Below are positions 49,544 to 59,038 of a stretch of 64,000 nucleotides of DNA, one piece after another; the stretch's first letter is position 1, and every line of letters begins with the position of its first letter. The stretch lies in contig NZ_PYHR01000002.1 of the NCBI RefSeq assembly GCF_003121705.1, forward strand, positions 3,224,001 to 3,288,000, given 5' to 3'. Both the position numbers and the translations under genes were made by a program. The notes under the pieces were generated by a model. That model ran no database searches, was not told the origin of the DNA, and was given only the letters and a program-made list of their open reading frames with translations. The DNA comes from Serinibacter arcticus. Its GTDB lineage: Bacteria > Actinomycetota > Actinomycetes > Actinomycetales > Beutenbergiaceae.

Positions 49544-49712
49544 GGTGGCCTCCGAGCCATGGGTGAGCGATGTGGCACCGCTCTCAGCAGTGCAAGAGTA
49601 CGCGAGGCGTCAAGGGACGGTTTGGGCCCGGTGAGGTGCTGCCGAGTCCACCCGTCGGGTCGGGTGCGCCACGCCCGCACACAGCGGGTCGAGGGAATGG
49701 GAGGATGGAACG

Positions 49713-50243
49713 GTGAGTCACGAGAGCCTGGGGACCGACGTCAGCGTCGGACCGCCGTCCACCCGTCTGCCCGCCGATCACCCTGACATCACCGTCGCGG
49801 CCCTGCTCGGGGACGACGGCGGAGTCGTCGACGTCCGCGACGTCGACGCGCTGCGGTCCGCGGCCGCCGCGCACCCCGACTCGAGCCTGGCCTGGGCGCT
49901 TCTGGCGCGCACCGAGCTCGACGGGATCGCGGAGGACGGCGACGCCGTCGCCGCGGACGCCGTCACGGCCTACGCCTACGCCCGCGTGGGCTACCACCGC
50001 GGCCTCGACGCGCTGCGTCGCGCCGGCTGGCGCGGCCAGGGCCCGATCCCGGTGTCCCACCCGGCCAACCGCGGCTTCCTCGCCGCCCTGCTCGCGCTCG
50101 GCGACGCCGCGCGTGCGCTGGGCGAGGTCGAGGAGGCGACGCGGATCGCGGAGTTCGTCGACCAGTCGGACCCGACCGCCCCCGCCGTCCTGGCGTCGGG
50201 CGTCCCGGTGGGCGAGGCGCCCGCCACCACAGGAGCGGAGTAG
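49713..50243 (+). CDS. DUF3151 protein
   Basis: The 176-residue protein matches the actinobacterial DUF3151 family: [76 protein letters not shown]. It is a helical, TPR-like soluble protein with no known activity and is often found just before purA, as here. GGGAGG precedes the GTG. The purA start lies three bases after its stop, so the two are cotranscribed. Confidence 0.85.
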   Translation: MSHESLGTDVSVGPPSTRLPADHPDITVAALLGDDGGVVDVRDVDALRSAAAAHPDSSLAWALLARTELDGIAEDGDAVAADAVTAYAYARVGYHRGLDALRRAGWRGQGPIPVSHPANRGFLAALLALGDAARALGEVEEATRIAEFVDQSDPTAPAVLASGVPVGEAPATTGAE

Positions 50244-50245
50244 CC

Positions 50246-51532
50246 ATGCCTGCAGTCGTCGTCGTCGGAGCCCAGTGGGGCGACGAGGGCAAGGGGAAGG
50301 CGACCGATCAGCTCGGCTCGCGCGTCGACTACGTCGTCAAGTTCAACGGCGGCAACAACGCCGGGCACACGGTGGTGATCGGCGACGAGAAGTACGCCCT
50401 CCACCTGCTGCCCTCGGGCATCCTGAGCCCGGGCGTCACGCCGGTGATCGGCAACGGCGTCGTCGTCGACCTCGAGGTCCTGTTCTCCGAGCTCGACCAC
50501 CTCGAGACGCGCGGTGTGGACACCTCCCGCCTGCTCGTCAGCGGCAGCGCGCACGTCATCCCGCCCTACAACCGCACGCTCGACAAGGTGACGGAGCGGT
50601 TCCTCGGGAAGCGCCAGATCGGCACCACCGGTCGCGGCATCGGCCCGACGTACGCGGACAAGATGAACCGCGTCGGCGTCCGGATCCAGGACCTGTACGA
50701 CGAGAAGATCCTGCGCGAGAAGATCGAGGGCGCGCTGGAGATGAAGAACCAGATCCTCCTCAAGGTCTACAACCGGCGCGCCGTCACGGTCGACGAGACG
50801 GTGGACGCCCTGCTGGCCTGGGCCGACCGGCTCCAGCCGATGGTCGCGGACTGCTCGCTCGTGCTGAACTCCGCGCTCGACCGCGGCGAGATCGTCCTGT
50901 TCGAGGCCGGCCAGGCCACGATGCTCGACGTCGACCACGGCACCTACCCGTTCGTCACGTCCTCCTCGGCCACGGCCGCGGGCGCGTGCACCGGTTCCGG
51001 CATCGGCCCGACCCGGATCGACCGCGTCGTCGGCGTCATCAAGGCCTACACGACGCGCGTCGGCGAGGGTCCGTTCCCGACCGAGCTGAACGACGAGATG
51101 GGTGAGTTCCTGCGCAAGACGGGCGGCGAGTTCGGTGTCACCACCGGCCGCTCGCGCCGCTGCGGCTGGTACGACGCCGTCATCGCCCGCTACTCCTCGC
51201 GCATCAACGGGCTCACGGACCTCGTGCTGACCAAGCTCGACGTGCTCACCGGCCTCGAGAAGATCCCGGTGTGCGTGGCCTACGACGTCGACGGCGTCCG
51301 CTACGACGAGATGCCCGTCGACCAGAGCGCGTTCCACCACGCGACGCCGATCTACGAGGAGCTCGACGGCTGGTACGAGGACATCTCCTCGGCCCGCACG
51401 TTCGAGGATCTCCCGGTCAACGCGCAGCGCTACGTCGAGCACCTCGAGTCGATCTCCGGCACGCGGATCTCCGCCGTCGGCGTCGGCCCGCAGCGCGAGG
51501 CGACGATCGCACGGCACGACATCCTGGGCTGA
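50246..51532 (+). CDS. purA: Adenylosuccinate synthetase
   Basis: The 428-residue enzyme uses GTP to join IMP and aspartate in AMP synthesis. It has [20 protein letters not shown] with the catalytic Asp, [11 protein letters not shown] with the catalytic His, [19 protein letters not shown], the [25 protein letters not shown] block, and the aspartate loop [12 protein letters not shown]. Length is normal. GGAGCGGAG precedes the ATG, which follows the DUF3151 gene by two bases. Confidence 0.97.
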   Translation: MPAVVVVGAQWGDEGKGKATDQLGSRVDYVVKFNGGNNAGHTVVIGDEKYALHLLPSGILSPGVTPVIGNGVVVDLEVLFSELDHLETRGVDTSRLLVSGSAHVIPPYNRTLDKVTERFLGKRQIGTTGRGIGPTYADKMNRVGVRIQDLYDEKILREKIEGALEMKNQILLKVYNRRAVTVDETVDALLAWADRLQPMVADCSLVLNSALDRGEIVLFEAGQATMLDVDHGTYPFVTSSSATAAGACTGSGIGPTRIDRVVGVIKAYTTRVGEGPFPTELNDEMGEFLRKTGGEFGVTTGRSRRCGWYDAVIARYSSRINGLTDLVLTKLDVLTGLEKIPVCVAYDVDGVRYDEMPVDQSAFHHATPIYEELDGWYEDISSARTFEDLPVNAQRYVEHLESISGTRISAVGVGPQREATIARHDILG

Positions 51533-51568
51533 GCCCGGGCTGCGTTCGACCGGCGCGTTGCGCGCACC

Positions 51569-51601
51569 GATGGCCGCTTCCCGCGTGGGGAAGCGGCCAT
51601 C
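51569..51601. terminator. Hairpin terminator between purA and the MocA-like gene
   Basis: A 14-bp perfect stem (51569-51582 with 51588-51601) and five-base loop, with weaker outer pairing out to about 51553-51613. The preceding TTCGACCGGCGCGTT (51545-51559) is shared with repeat module Q copy 2 at 7227-7241. Confidence 0.75.
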
Positions 51602-51653
51602 GTCGTACGCAACGCCCTGGGGTGGCGGCAGGGTGGCGGCAGGTGCGGCGGGG

Positions 51654-52264
51654 TCAGGCGGGTGGTGGCCGCGAGTCCACGTCGGCGCCGTCCCACAGGT
51701 CCTCGCACGGGACCGGCAGGGCGGCATGGGTGCGGAGGTAGGGACCGGCCCCGACGTCCCCGGTGAGCGTGGCCGTGAGCGCGACGGCGTGGTCCCGGCC
51801 CACGAGGACCGGGTGGCCGGGGCGCCGTCGTAGGTCGCGCGGGCGAGCGCCGACGCCGGGGCCGCGCCCTCCGCCGTCGCCACGTCAACCACGCGCCGCA
51901 CCGCCCGGGCCGGCAGCGTCGGGGTGTCGACCGTGAGGATCACGACGGCGTCGCCCCGCCCCGCGAACGCGGTCGCCAGGCCGGTGCGGAGCGTGGCTGA
52001 CAGGCCGGTGGCCCAGTCCGCGACGACGACCGGCTCGACGGCGACCGGCTCGAGGGGGCTCGCGTGACCGTCGAGCCCGGCCAGCACCGCCGACGCCTCG
52101 TCCGCCCCCGCGCCCAGCGCGACCACGACCCGCTCGCAGCCGCCGGAGCGCAGCGCCCGCACCGCGAGGTGCAGCCAGGGGGTGCCGTCGGCCGCGCGCG
52201 CGAGCGCCTTGGGCCCCCCGAACCGCGTCCCGGCGCCGGCGGCGAGCACGAGTCCGACGAGCAC
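51654..52264 (-). pseudogene. MobA/MocA-like nucleotidyltransferase, frameshifted
   Basis: The product starts VLVGLVLAAGAGTRFGGPKAL, the NTP-binding loop of MobA-like enzymes, with the metal site in VVILTVDTPTLP. Such proteins transfer CMP or GMP to molybdopterin; the MocA form makes the cytosine dinucleotide used by xanthine-dehydrogenase-type enzymes, which fits the neighbours. The frame breaks near 51818 after ATYDGAP. One added G gives GHPVLVGRDHAVALTATLTGD and a natural end at 51654 with a total of about 203 residues. GAGGAGG precedes the GTG at 52264. It is divergent from xdhC. Confidence 0.85.
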
Positions 52265-52315
52265 TCCGCCTCCTCGGGCCGTGGGGATGGTCGGGGCCGT
52301 GACCCTGTCCGACAC

Positions 52316-52350
52316 ACGCCCGTCACTGCTGGTGACCGGGCGTCACGTGA
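52316..52350. promoter_or_regulatory. Hairpin and TCACGTGA palindrome between mocA-like and xdhC
   Basis: ACGCCCGTCAC (52316-52326) pairs with GTGACCGGGCGT (52332-52343) with one bulged base, followed at once by the 8-bp palindrome TCACGTGA (52343-52350). The position between divergent genes suggests an operator for the purine locus. Confidence 0.4.
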
Positions 52351-52378
52351 GCGTAGCGCCGTCGTTACAGGGCCCTCG

Positions 52379-52384
52379 TACGGT
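52379..52384 (+). promoter_or_regulatory. -10 element for leaderless xdhC
   Basis: TACGGT, six bases from the ATG at 52391. Confidence 0.55.
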
Positions 52385-52390
52385 CGGGTG

Positions 52391-53517
52391 ATGCTCGAGC
52401 TCGCCCACGATCTGCTGCCCCTGCTGCGGGCCGGGCGGAGCGCTGCCGTCGTGACGGTGACCCGGGTGGCCCGCAGCGCGCCGCGCGGCGTGGGCACCTC
52501 GATGGTCGTGACGGCGGACGCCCGGGTCGTCGGGTCGCTCTCCAGCGGGTGCGTCGAGGGCGACGCCGTGCTGCTGGCCCTCGACGCCCTCGCGACGGGG
52601 GAGACCCGCCGCGCCACCTTCGGCGTCGTGGCGGTGCCCGACGGCGGGGGGCGGGTCAGGCGGGCCGCTCGCCCGAGCTCGTGGCCGGGCCCGGCCTCGC
52701 GTGCGGCGGTTCGATCGACGTGCTGGCCTACCGGGTCACTCCGCAGGACGGCGCGGTGATCGCCGCGCTGGAGGACGTCGTCGCGGACCGGCCCGCCGCC
52801 GTCGGGATCGTCCGGTCGGGGGAGGGCGCCGGACGCGTGGTCGCGCTCGACGTCGTCGCGCACCCCGCGCACGCCACCGCCCACCCGACCCGCGACCTCC
52901 TCGTCCTCACGCACACCCCCCGCCCGCGCCTGGTGGTGCTCGGGGCGGGGGAGCACGCCGTCGCGCTGTGCCGCCTCGCCGCCGCGGCCGGGTTCGCCGT
53001 CACGGTCGGGGACGCCTCGGCGCTGATGGCCACGCGGGAGCGGTTCCCGGACGCCGACCGGGTGGTGGTCGGCGAGGGCGTCGACGTCCTCGCCGCGCTG
53101 CCGTCGCACGCGCTCGGCCCGCGCACCGCCGTCTGCGTCCTCACGCACGACGTGCGCGTCGACGTCCCGGCCCTGGCCGCCGCGCTCGCGCTGCCGGTCG
53201 GCTTCGTCGGCGCGATGGGCTCGCGCTCGACCGTCGCGCGGCGCGCCCGGCTGCTGCGCGAGGCCGGCGTGGACGAGTCCGCCCTCGCACGCCTGCGGTC
53301 CCCGATCGGTCTCGACCTCGGCGGCACGTCCGAGCTCGAGACGGCGCTGTCGATCCTCGCGGAGATCGTCGCCGTCCGGCACACCGCCTCGGCCCGCCCG
53401 CTCAGCCGGACGGCCGGGCGGCTGCACGGCGCCCCGCCGTCGCCCACCGCCGTCACCCCCGCGTCCCACCCTGCGTCCCACCCCGCCTGCACCACGACGA
53501 ACGGAGCGGTCGCATGA
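52391..53517 (+). pseudogene. xdhC: XdhC/CoxI-family molybdoenzyme maturation factor, frameshifted
   Basis: The N-terminal XdhC_CoxI domain (LRAGRSAAVVTVTRVARSAPRGVGTSM, GSLSSGCVEGDAV) and the C-terminal Rossmann domain (PRLVVLGAGEHAVALCRLAA, VGFVGAMGSRSTVARRARLL, PIGLDLGGTSELETALSILAEIVAVRH) are complete but lie in two frames. The break is in the run of G residues near 52640-52655, between TFGVVAVPDGGG and GRSPELVAGPGLACGGSIDVL; one missing base accounts for it. XdhC binds the molybdenum cofactor, protects its sulfurated form and inserts it into xanthine dehydrogenase. The stop overlaps the next start (ATGA), so it leads the operon. Confidence 0.88.
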
Positions 53518-54893
53518 GCGCCGGACCCGCCACCACCGCCCGCACGATCATCGAGAACGGCTACGTCGCGACGGTCGACGGCGCGGGGAACGAGCACGCC
53601 CGCGGTCACGTCGTGATCGAGGGGTCGCGCATCGTCGCGGTGGGCGAGGGGCCGGCGCCGGCCGAGCTGCGCGTCGGGGCCGACGTCGTCGACGCGACCG
53701 GCTGCCTGGTGACGCCGGGCCTGGTCAACACCCACCACCACCTGTACCAGTGGCTGACGCGCGGCTACGCGCAGGACGCGATCCTGTTCGACTGGCTGAC
53801 CTCGCTGTACCCGCTGTGGGCGCGGATCGACGCCGGCCTCACCGGGACCGCGGCGGCCGGCGCGATGGCCGTGCTCGCGCGCTCGGGCTGCACCACGGTG
53901 GGCGACCACCACTACGTCTTCCCGGCCGGGAGCGGCGACATCGTCGGCGCGATCGTCGAGGCGGCGCACCGCGTCGGCGTCCGGCTGCACGCCACGCGCG
54001 GCTCGATGGACCTCGGCGCCTCGCAGGGCGGGCTGCCGCCGGACTTCGCCGTCGAGACGACGGCGGCGGCGCTCGCGGCCTCGCAGGAGGCGGTCGAGCG
54101 TTACCACGACCCCGCGCCCGACGCCCTGGTGAAGGTCGCGATCGCGCCGTGCTCGCCGTTCTCCGTGACGAGCGACCTGCTGCGCGAGGCGGCCGTGCTG
54201 GCGCGCGACCTCGACGTCCGGCTGCACACGCACGCCTCGGAGACGGTCGAGGAGGACGCCTACTGCGCGGAGAGGTTCGGCCGCACGCCCACGCAGTACC
54301 TCGAGGACCTCGGCTGGCTGGGGCCCGACGTCTGGATGGCGCACTGCGTCCACCTCGACGCCCCCGCGATCGAGCGGTACGCGGCCACGGGCACCGGCGT
54401 CGCGCACTGCCCGTCCTCGAACGGGCGCCTGGCCGCCGGGATCGCCCCGGTGCGCGACCTGCTGGCGGCGGGCGTCGCCGTCGGGCTCGGGGTGGACGGC
54501 GCCGCGTCCAACGAGTCGGGCCAGCTCGGCGTCGAGATCCGCGAGTCCGTCCTGATGGGCCGGCTGCGGACCGGGGCCGACTCGCTCAGCGTCCGTTCCG
54601 CGCTCTGGATGGCGACGGCGGGCGGGGCCCGGGTGCTCGGCCGCGCCGCCGAGCTCGGCTCGCTCGAGGTGGGCAAGCTCGCCGACCTCGTGGTGTGGCG
54701 GGTCGACGGCGTCGAGCACGCCGGCATCATCGACCCGGTCGCCGCGCTCGGACTCGGCGCTCTGCCGGTCGTGGCCCGCAGCCTGGTCGGCGGGCGCCCG
54801 GTCGTCGTCGACGGCGCGCTCGTCACCGCCGAGGAGCCGGTCATCGCGCGCGAGGTCGCTGCTGCGTCCCTCGCCCTGGCCGAGCGGCTCTGA
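53514..54893 (+). CDS. 8-oxoguanine deaminase (amidohydrolase family)
   Basis: The 459-residue metal-dependent hydrolase belongs to the 8-oxoguanine deaminase/SsnA-like group. Metal ligands are visible: NTHHHLYQWLTRG near the N-terminus, the third His in RLHTHASETVEED, His in MAHCVHLDA and the catalytic Asp in GLGVDGAASNES. Family members turn 8-oxoguanine into urate or guanine-type substrates into oxo products plus ammonia. Its ATG overlaps the xdhC stop, and the next gene starts nine bases after its own stop, so it belongs to the xanthine dehydrogenase operon and feeds it with, or bypasses it to, urate. Confidence 0.88.
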   Translation: MSAGPATTARTIIENGYVATVDGAGNEHARGHVVIEGSRIVAVGEGPAPAELRVGADVVDATGCLVTPGLVNTHHHLYQWLTRGYAQDAILFDWLTSLYPLWARIDAGLTGTAAAGAMAVLARSGCTTVGDHHYVFPAGSGDIVGAIVEAAHRVGVRLHATRGSMDLGASQGGLPPDFAVETTAAALAASQEAVERYHDPAPDALVKVAIAPCSPFSVTSDLLREAAVLARDLDVRLHTHASETVEEDAYCAERFGRTPTQYLEDLGWLGPDVWMAHCVHLDAPAIERYAATGTGVAHCPSSNGRLAAGIAPVRDLLAAGVAVGLGVDGAASNESGQLGVEIRESVLMGRLRTGADSLSVRSALWMATAGGARVLGRAAELGSLEVGKLADLVVWRVDGVEHAGIIDPVAALGLGALPVVARSLVGGRPVVVDGALVTAEEPVIAREVAAASLALAERL

Positions 54894-54902
54894 GGCGACG
54901 CC

Positions 54903-55757
54903 GTGGACGTCACGACGGTCGACTCCTTCCGCGCGGCACGGACGCGCGCCGACCTCGCGCTCGCGCCGGGGGAGGTGCCCATCGCCGGCGGCACCTGGCT
55001 GATGAGCGAGCCGCAGCCGCGCACCACCGGCTTCGTCGACCTGACCACGATGGGCTGGCCCGACCTGGAGGTGACGGGCGAGGGCCTGCGCATCGGGGCG
55101 ACGTGCACGATCGCGACGCTCGTGGCGTGGGCGGAGGGACGGCTCACGCCGCGCACCGCGGCGCTGCCCCCGGTTCCCGAGGCCTGGACGGCGGTGGCGC
55201 TCGCGCCGGCCGCCGCGAACGCGCTGCTCGCCTCGTTCAAGATCTGGAACACCGCGACCGTCGGCGGCAACGTCTGCCGCTCCTACGCGGCCGCCGCGAT
55301 GGTCTCGCTCGCGGTCGCGCTCGACGGCGTCGCGGAGGTCTGGTGCCCGGACGGGAGCGAGCGACGGGTCGCCGTCGCCGACCTCGTGACGGGCGACGCG
55401 ACCAACGCGCTGGCCGACGGCGAGATCCTGCGCGCCGTCGTGCTGCCCGACGTCGCTCTGCGGTCGCGCGCCGTGCTCCGCAAGGTGGCGCTCGCCGAGC
55501 TGGGGCGCTCGGGCGCGGTCGTCACGGGACGCGTGGATCCGGACGGCACCGTCGTCGTCGCGATCACGGCCGCGACGTCGACGCCCACCGTGCTGCGCTA
55601 CCCGTCGCTGCCCCCGGAGGCGCGGCTGCGCAGCGACGTCGAGGCCGCGCCCGGCTACTACTCCGACCCGCTCGGCCCCGCCGACTGGCGCCGCGCCGTC
55701 AGCGCCACGCTCGCCACCCGCGTCCGCGAGGACCTGATCACCGGGGGGACCGCATGA
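54903..55757 (+). CDS. Xanthine dehydrogenase-type FAD-binding subunit
   Basis: The 284-residue protein has the molybdopterin-dehydrogenase FAD domain: VPIAGGTWLMSE and FVDLTTMGWPDLE bind FAD pyrophosphate, and LASFKIWNTATVGGNVCRS corresponds to the IRNxATxGGNI motif of this family. The C-terminal CO-dehydrogenase flavoprotein domain follows. It passes electrons from the 2Fe-2S centres to the acceptor. Its size matches small stand-alone FAD subunits such as YgfM/XdhB. GTG start; stop overlaps the next ATG by ATGA. Confidence 0.9.
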   Translation: MDVTTVDSFRAARTRADLALAPGEVPIAGGTWLMSEPQPRTTGFVDLTTMGWPDLEVTGEGLRIGATCTIATLVAWAEGRLTPRTAALPPVPEAWTAVALAPAAANALLASFKIWNTATVGGNVCRSYAAAAMVSLAVALDGVAEVWCPDGSERRVAVADLVTGDATNALADGEILRAVVLPDVALRSRAVLRKVALAELGRSGAVVTGRVDPDGTVVVAITAATSTPTVLRYPSLPPEARLRSDVEAAPGYYSDPLGPADWRRAVSATLATRVREDLITGGTA

Positions 55758-58621
55758 GGTTCACCGTCAACGCCACCGAGGTCGAGGCCGAGCCCGACCC
55801 CGGCCAGTGCCTGCGCACGCTGCTGCGGTCCAGCGGTCACACGGAGGTGAAGAAGGGGTGCGACGCCGGCGACTGCGGCGCGTGCTCCGTGCTGCTCGAC
55901 GGCGAGCCCGTCCACTCCTGCATCATCCCGGCCGTGCGGGTCGAGGGCCGGGCGGTGACGACGGCGGCCGGGCTCGCCCCGGGCGACGAGCTCCACCCCG
56001 TGCAGGAGGCCCTGATCGAGCGGTTCGGGTTCCAGTGCGGGTTCTGCTCGCCGGGGATGAGCGTGACCGCGTCGACGCTGACGCCCGAGGACCTGCCCGA
56101 CCTGGACCGGCGGATGAAGGGGAACCTGTGCCGCTGCACGGGGTACCGGCCGATCCGCGAGGCGATCCGGTGCGGGGTGCTCGAGGGGTCGGAACCGGGG
56201 TCGGGTTCCGGGGAGGGTGGCGGCTGCGCCGGGACGTGCGGGGCCGCGGCGCTGACGCGGACGGCGGAGCCCGCGTCCGAGGCCACGCAGCGCCCGCTCG
56301 ACGGCGTCGGCCGCTCGGTCCGGCCGCCGCGCGGTCGCGAGATCGTGCAGGGCCTGGAGCCGTTCACGTTCGACACGGTCGTGCCCGGTGCGCTCACGCT
56401 GCGGGTCGTCGGGTCGCCGCACGCGCACGCCCGGATCCTCGCGATCGACACCGCGGCGGCCCTGGCGGTGCCGGGCGTCGTGGCCGTGCTCACGCACGAG
56501 GACGCGCCGTCGCGACGGTTCTCCACCGCCCGCCACCAGCACCGCGAGGACGACCCGGACGACACCCGGATGCTCGACGACGTCGTGCGGTACATCGGTC
56601 AGCGCGTCGCCGCCGTGGTGGCCGAGACGCCCGCGGCCGCCGTCGCCGCCTGCGCGCTGGTCCGCGTGACGTACGAGGTGCTGCCCGCCGTCTTCGACCC
56701 GGAGGAGGCCCGGACGCCGGGGGCGCCGCTGCTGCACCCCGACCTCAACGAGCTCGACCGGGTCCACGAGTCCTCGCGCAACGTCGTCGCGGCGCTGCAC
56801 GGCGGGTACGGGGGCGACGTCGACGCGGCGCTCGCGGCCAGCGCCGTCACCGTCGGCGGGACGTGGAGCACGAGCCGGGTCACGCACGCGCAGCTCGAGA
56901 CGCACGGGGCGATCGGGTGGCTCGACGACGACGGGCGGCTCGTCATCCGCTCCAGCACGCAGGTGCCGTTCCTCGTGCGGGACGAGCTCGCGCTCCTGCT
57001 CGACCTGCCGCGGGAGAAGGTGCGCGTGTTCGCCGCCCGGGTGGGCGGCGGGTTCGGCGGCAAGCAGGAGGTCTTCACGGAGGACCTGGTGGCGCTCGCG
57101 GTGCTGCGGACGGGGCGGCCGGTCTCCTACGAGTTCTCGCGCACGGACGAGTTCCTGCGCTCCTCGCTGCGCCACCCGTTCCGGGTCCGGGTGACGCTCG
57201 GCGCGGACGCGGGCGGGGTGCTGACGGCGATGAAGGTCGACGTCCTCACCGACACGGGCGCGTACGGCAACCACGCGATCGGCGTCATGTTCCACTCCTG
57301 CGCGGAGTCGATCGGGGTCTACCGCGCGCCCGTGAAGTGGGTGGACGCCGAGGCGGTCTACACGAACAACGTGCCGTCGGGGGCGTTCCGCGGCTACGGG
57401 CTCGGGCAGGTGATCCTCGGCGTCGAGTCGGCGATGGACCTGCTCGCCCAGGAGCTGGGGATCGACCCGTTCGAGCTGCGGCGGCTCAACGCCGTCGCGC
57501 AGGGTGACCCGATCCGGGTGACGCACGAGCACCACGAGGACGACCTGATCTGGGGGAGCTACGGGCTCGACCAGTGCCTCGACCTCGCGGAGGCGGCGCT
57601 GCGGCGTGGCAACGGCGTCGAGGCACCGGCGGGCTGGGACGTGGGGGAGGGGATGGCGCTCGGGATGCTCTCGACGATGGCGCCCCGCGGCCACTTCTCC
57701 GACACCAGCGTGACGCTGCGGCCCGACGGCGTGGTGGTGCTCGACGTCGGCACCGCCGAGTTCGGCAACGGCACCTCGACGGTGCACCGGCAGATCGCGG
57801 CGTCGGCGCTCGGGATCGACGGCGAGCGGCTCGTGCTGCGCCGGTCCGACACCGACCTGGTGGGGCACGACACGGGCGCGTTCGCGTCGTCGGGCATCAC
57901 GGTCGCGGGGCGCGCGCTGCACGCCGCGTGCCTCGCGCTGCGGGAGTCCGTGGCGCGGGTGGCGGGGGACGACGGCGATGGCGTCGCTCCTGCCGACGTG
58001 ACGCTCACCCCCGCGGGGGTGAGCGTCGGGGGACGCACGGTCGGCTACGCCGAGCTCGTCGCGGCGGCGCCGGCTGCGGAGCGCTCCGCCGAGGGCCTGC
58101 GTGCCGTGGCGTCCGAGCGGGCGTTCGTGCGCTCGCTGGTGTTCAACGTGCACGCGGTGCGGGTCGCCGTCGATCCCGGCACGGGCGCGGTGAAGGTGCT
58201 GCAGTCGGTCCAGTCCGCCGACGCGGGGTTCGTCATGAACCCGGCGCAGTGCCGCGGTCAGGTCGAGGGCGGGGCGGCGCAGGGACTGGGCAGCGCGCTG
58301 CTCGAGGAGGTGATGACGGACGGCGCCGGCGGGCTCACCACGACCGTCTTCCGCACCTACCGCGTGCCGCAGTTCGCCGACGTGCCCGAGACCGAGGTCT
58401 ACTTCGCCGAGACGAGCGACGAGCTGGGCCCCTTCGGGGCGAAGTCGATGAGCGAGTCCCCGTACAACCCGGTGGCGCCGGCCGTGGGGAACGCGATCGC
58501 GCGGGCCACGGGCGCGCGGGTGTATCAGCAGCCGTTCTCGCGGGACCGGGTGTGGCGGGCGGCGGCGCAGGCCGCGAGTGGCGCCGAGGTGTCGGACCAG
58601 ATCGTGGAGGACGTCGCGTAG
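55754..58621 (+). CDS. Xanthine dehydrogenase-type fused 2Fe-2S/molybdopterin subunit
   Basis: The 955-residue protein joins a 2Fe-2S subunit (residues 1-155) to the Mo subunit. The plant-type cluster ligands are in KKGCDAGDCGACSVLLDG and the second cluster in QCGFCSPGM and GNLCRCTGYRP. After a linker come the hammerhead domain (GSPHAHARILAIDT) and the Mo-binding domain with RVGGGFGGKQEVFTED, GAFRGYGLGQ and GAKSMSESPYNPVAPAVGNAI. The last block contains the catalytic Glu, but with SMSE replacing the usual GVGE. Length and domain order equal E. coli XdhD (956 residues). The substrate may be hypoxanthine/xanthine or another purine. Confidence 0.9.
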   Translation: MRFTVNATEVEAEPDPGQCLRTLLRSSGHTEVKKGCDAGDCGACSVLLDGEPVHSCIIPAVRVEGRAVTTAAGLAPGDELHPVQEALIERFGFQCGFCSPGMSVTASTLTPEDLPDLDRRMKGNLCRCTGYRPIREAIRCGVLEGSEPGSGSGEGGGCAGTCGAAALTRTAEPASEATQRPLDGVGRSVRPPRGREIVQGLEPFTFDTVVPGALTLRVVGSPHAHARILAIDTAAALAVPGVVAVLTHEDAPSRRFSTARHQHREDDPDDTRMLDDVVRYIGQRVAAVVAETPAAAVAACALVRVTYEVLPAVFDPEEARTPGAPLLHPDLNELDRVHESSRNVVAALHGGYGGDVDAALAASAVTVGGTWSTSRVTHAQLETHGAIGWLDDDGRLVIRSSTQVPFLVRDELALLLDLPREKVRVFAARVGGGFGGKQEVFTEDLVALAVLRTGRPVSYEFSRTDEFLRSSLRHPFRVRVTLGADAGGVLTAMKVDVLTDTGAYGNHAIGVMFHSCAESIGVYRAPVKWVDAEAVYTNNVPSGAFRGYGLGQVILGVESAMDLLAQELGIDPFELRRLNAVAQGDPIRVTHEHHEDDLIWGSYGLDQCLDLAEAALRRGNGVEAPAGWDVGEGMALGMLSTMAPRGHFSDTSVTLRPDGVVVLDVGTAEFGNGTSTVHRQIAASALGIDGERLVLRRSDTDLVGHDTGAFASSGITVAGRALHAACLALRESVARVAGDDGDGVAPADVTLTPAGVSVGGRTVGYAELVAAAPAAERSAEGLRAVASERAFVRSLVFNVHAVRVAVDPGTGAVKVLQSVQSADAGFVMNPAQCRGQVEGGAAQGLGSALLEEVMTDGAGGLTTTVFRTYRVPQFADVPETEVYFAETSDELGPFGAKSMSESPYNPVAPAVGNAIARATGARVYQQPFSRDRVWRAAAQAASGAEVSDQIVEDVA

Positions 58622-58637
58622 GTCCGGCGACGGACCG

Positions 58638-58675
58638 GGCGGTGCGCGGGCGGTGCGCGGGCGGTGCGCAGGCGG
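58638..58675. repeat. 11-bp tandem repeat downstream of the Mo subunit gene
   Basis: GGCGGTGCGCG occurs in three consecutive copies (from 58638, 58649 and 58660, the last with a final A) plus a partial fourth. Confidence 0.75.
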
Positions 58676-58735
58676 CGGCCTCGCCGGCGCCGCCACCGTG
58701 GGCCCGACGAAGGCGGCGCCGCCGCCTCCCCGACC

Positions 58736-58842
58736 GCGCCCTTGTGGCTGTTGCGCCGCCGTCGCCGCGCCCTTGTGGTCGTGTTCGCCGCTCGGGAGCG
58801 ACCACAGCGGCGCGGTCGCGGAGGCGCAGCGACCACAAGGGC
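58736..58842. repeat. CCCTTGTGG inverted/direct repeats
   Basis: GCGCCCTTGTGG appears at 58736 and 58768 and the 13-base GCCCTTGTGGTCG (58769-58781) has a perfect inverted copy at 58830-58842, with another GAGCGACCACA half-copy between. The arms could form a long hairpin behind the xanthine dehydrogenase operon. Confidence 0.7.
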
Positions 58843-58867
58843 ACGTGTGCGTGCTGGGGCGGGCCTC

Positions 58868-59035
58868 AAGCGCGGGGTGGTTGGCGCCGGGCGGGGGTGA
58901 GCCTGGGGTTGGGGTGCGTGCGCTGGGCCGGGCGCGCCCGAAGCGCGGGTTGGCCAGGGCTGGGTCGGGGGTGAGTCTGGGGTTGGGGTGCGTGCGGCGG
59001 GCCGGGTGCGCCCGAAGCGCGGGGTGGCCCGCGCC
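58868..59035. repeat. 73/74-bp tandem repeat, 2.3 units
   Basis: Units begin AAGCGCGGG at 58868, 58941 and 59015; the first two run to GCGCCCG and the third is cut after about 20 bases at the stop side of the permease gene. With the two arrays before it, this fills the 417-base gap 58622-59038, in which I see no gene. Confidence 0.75.
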
Positions 59036-59038
59036 CGC

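Noticed and set aside
51654-53517. Real decay of the molybdenum cofactor accessory genes
   Set aside because: Both breaks are single-base losses at GC-rich sites like three others in unrelated genes, and the downstream structural genes are intact; a sequencing cause is more likely.
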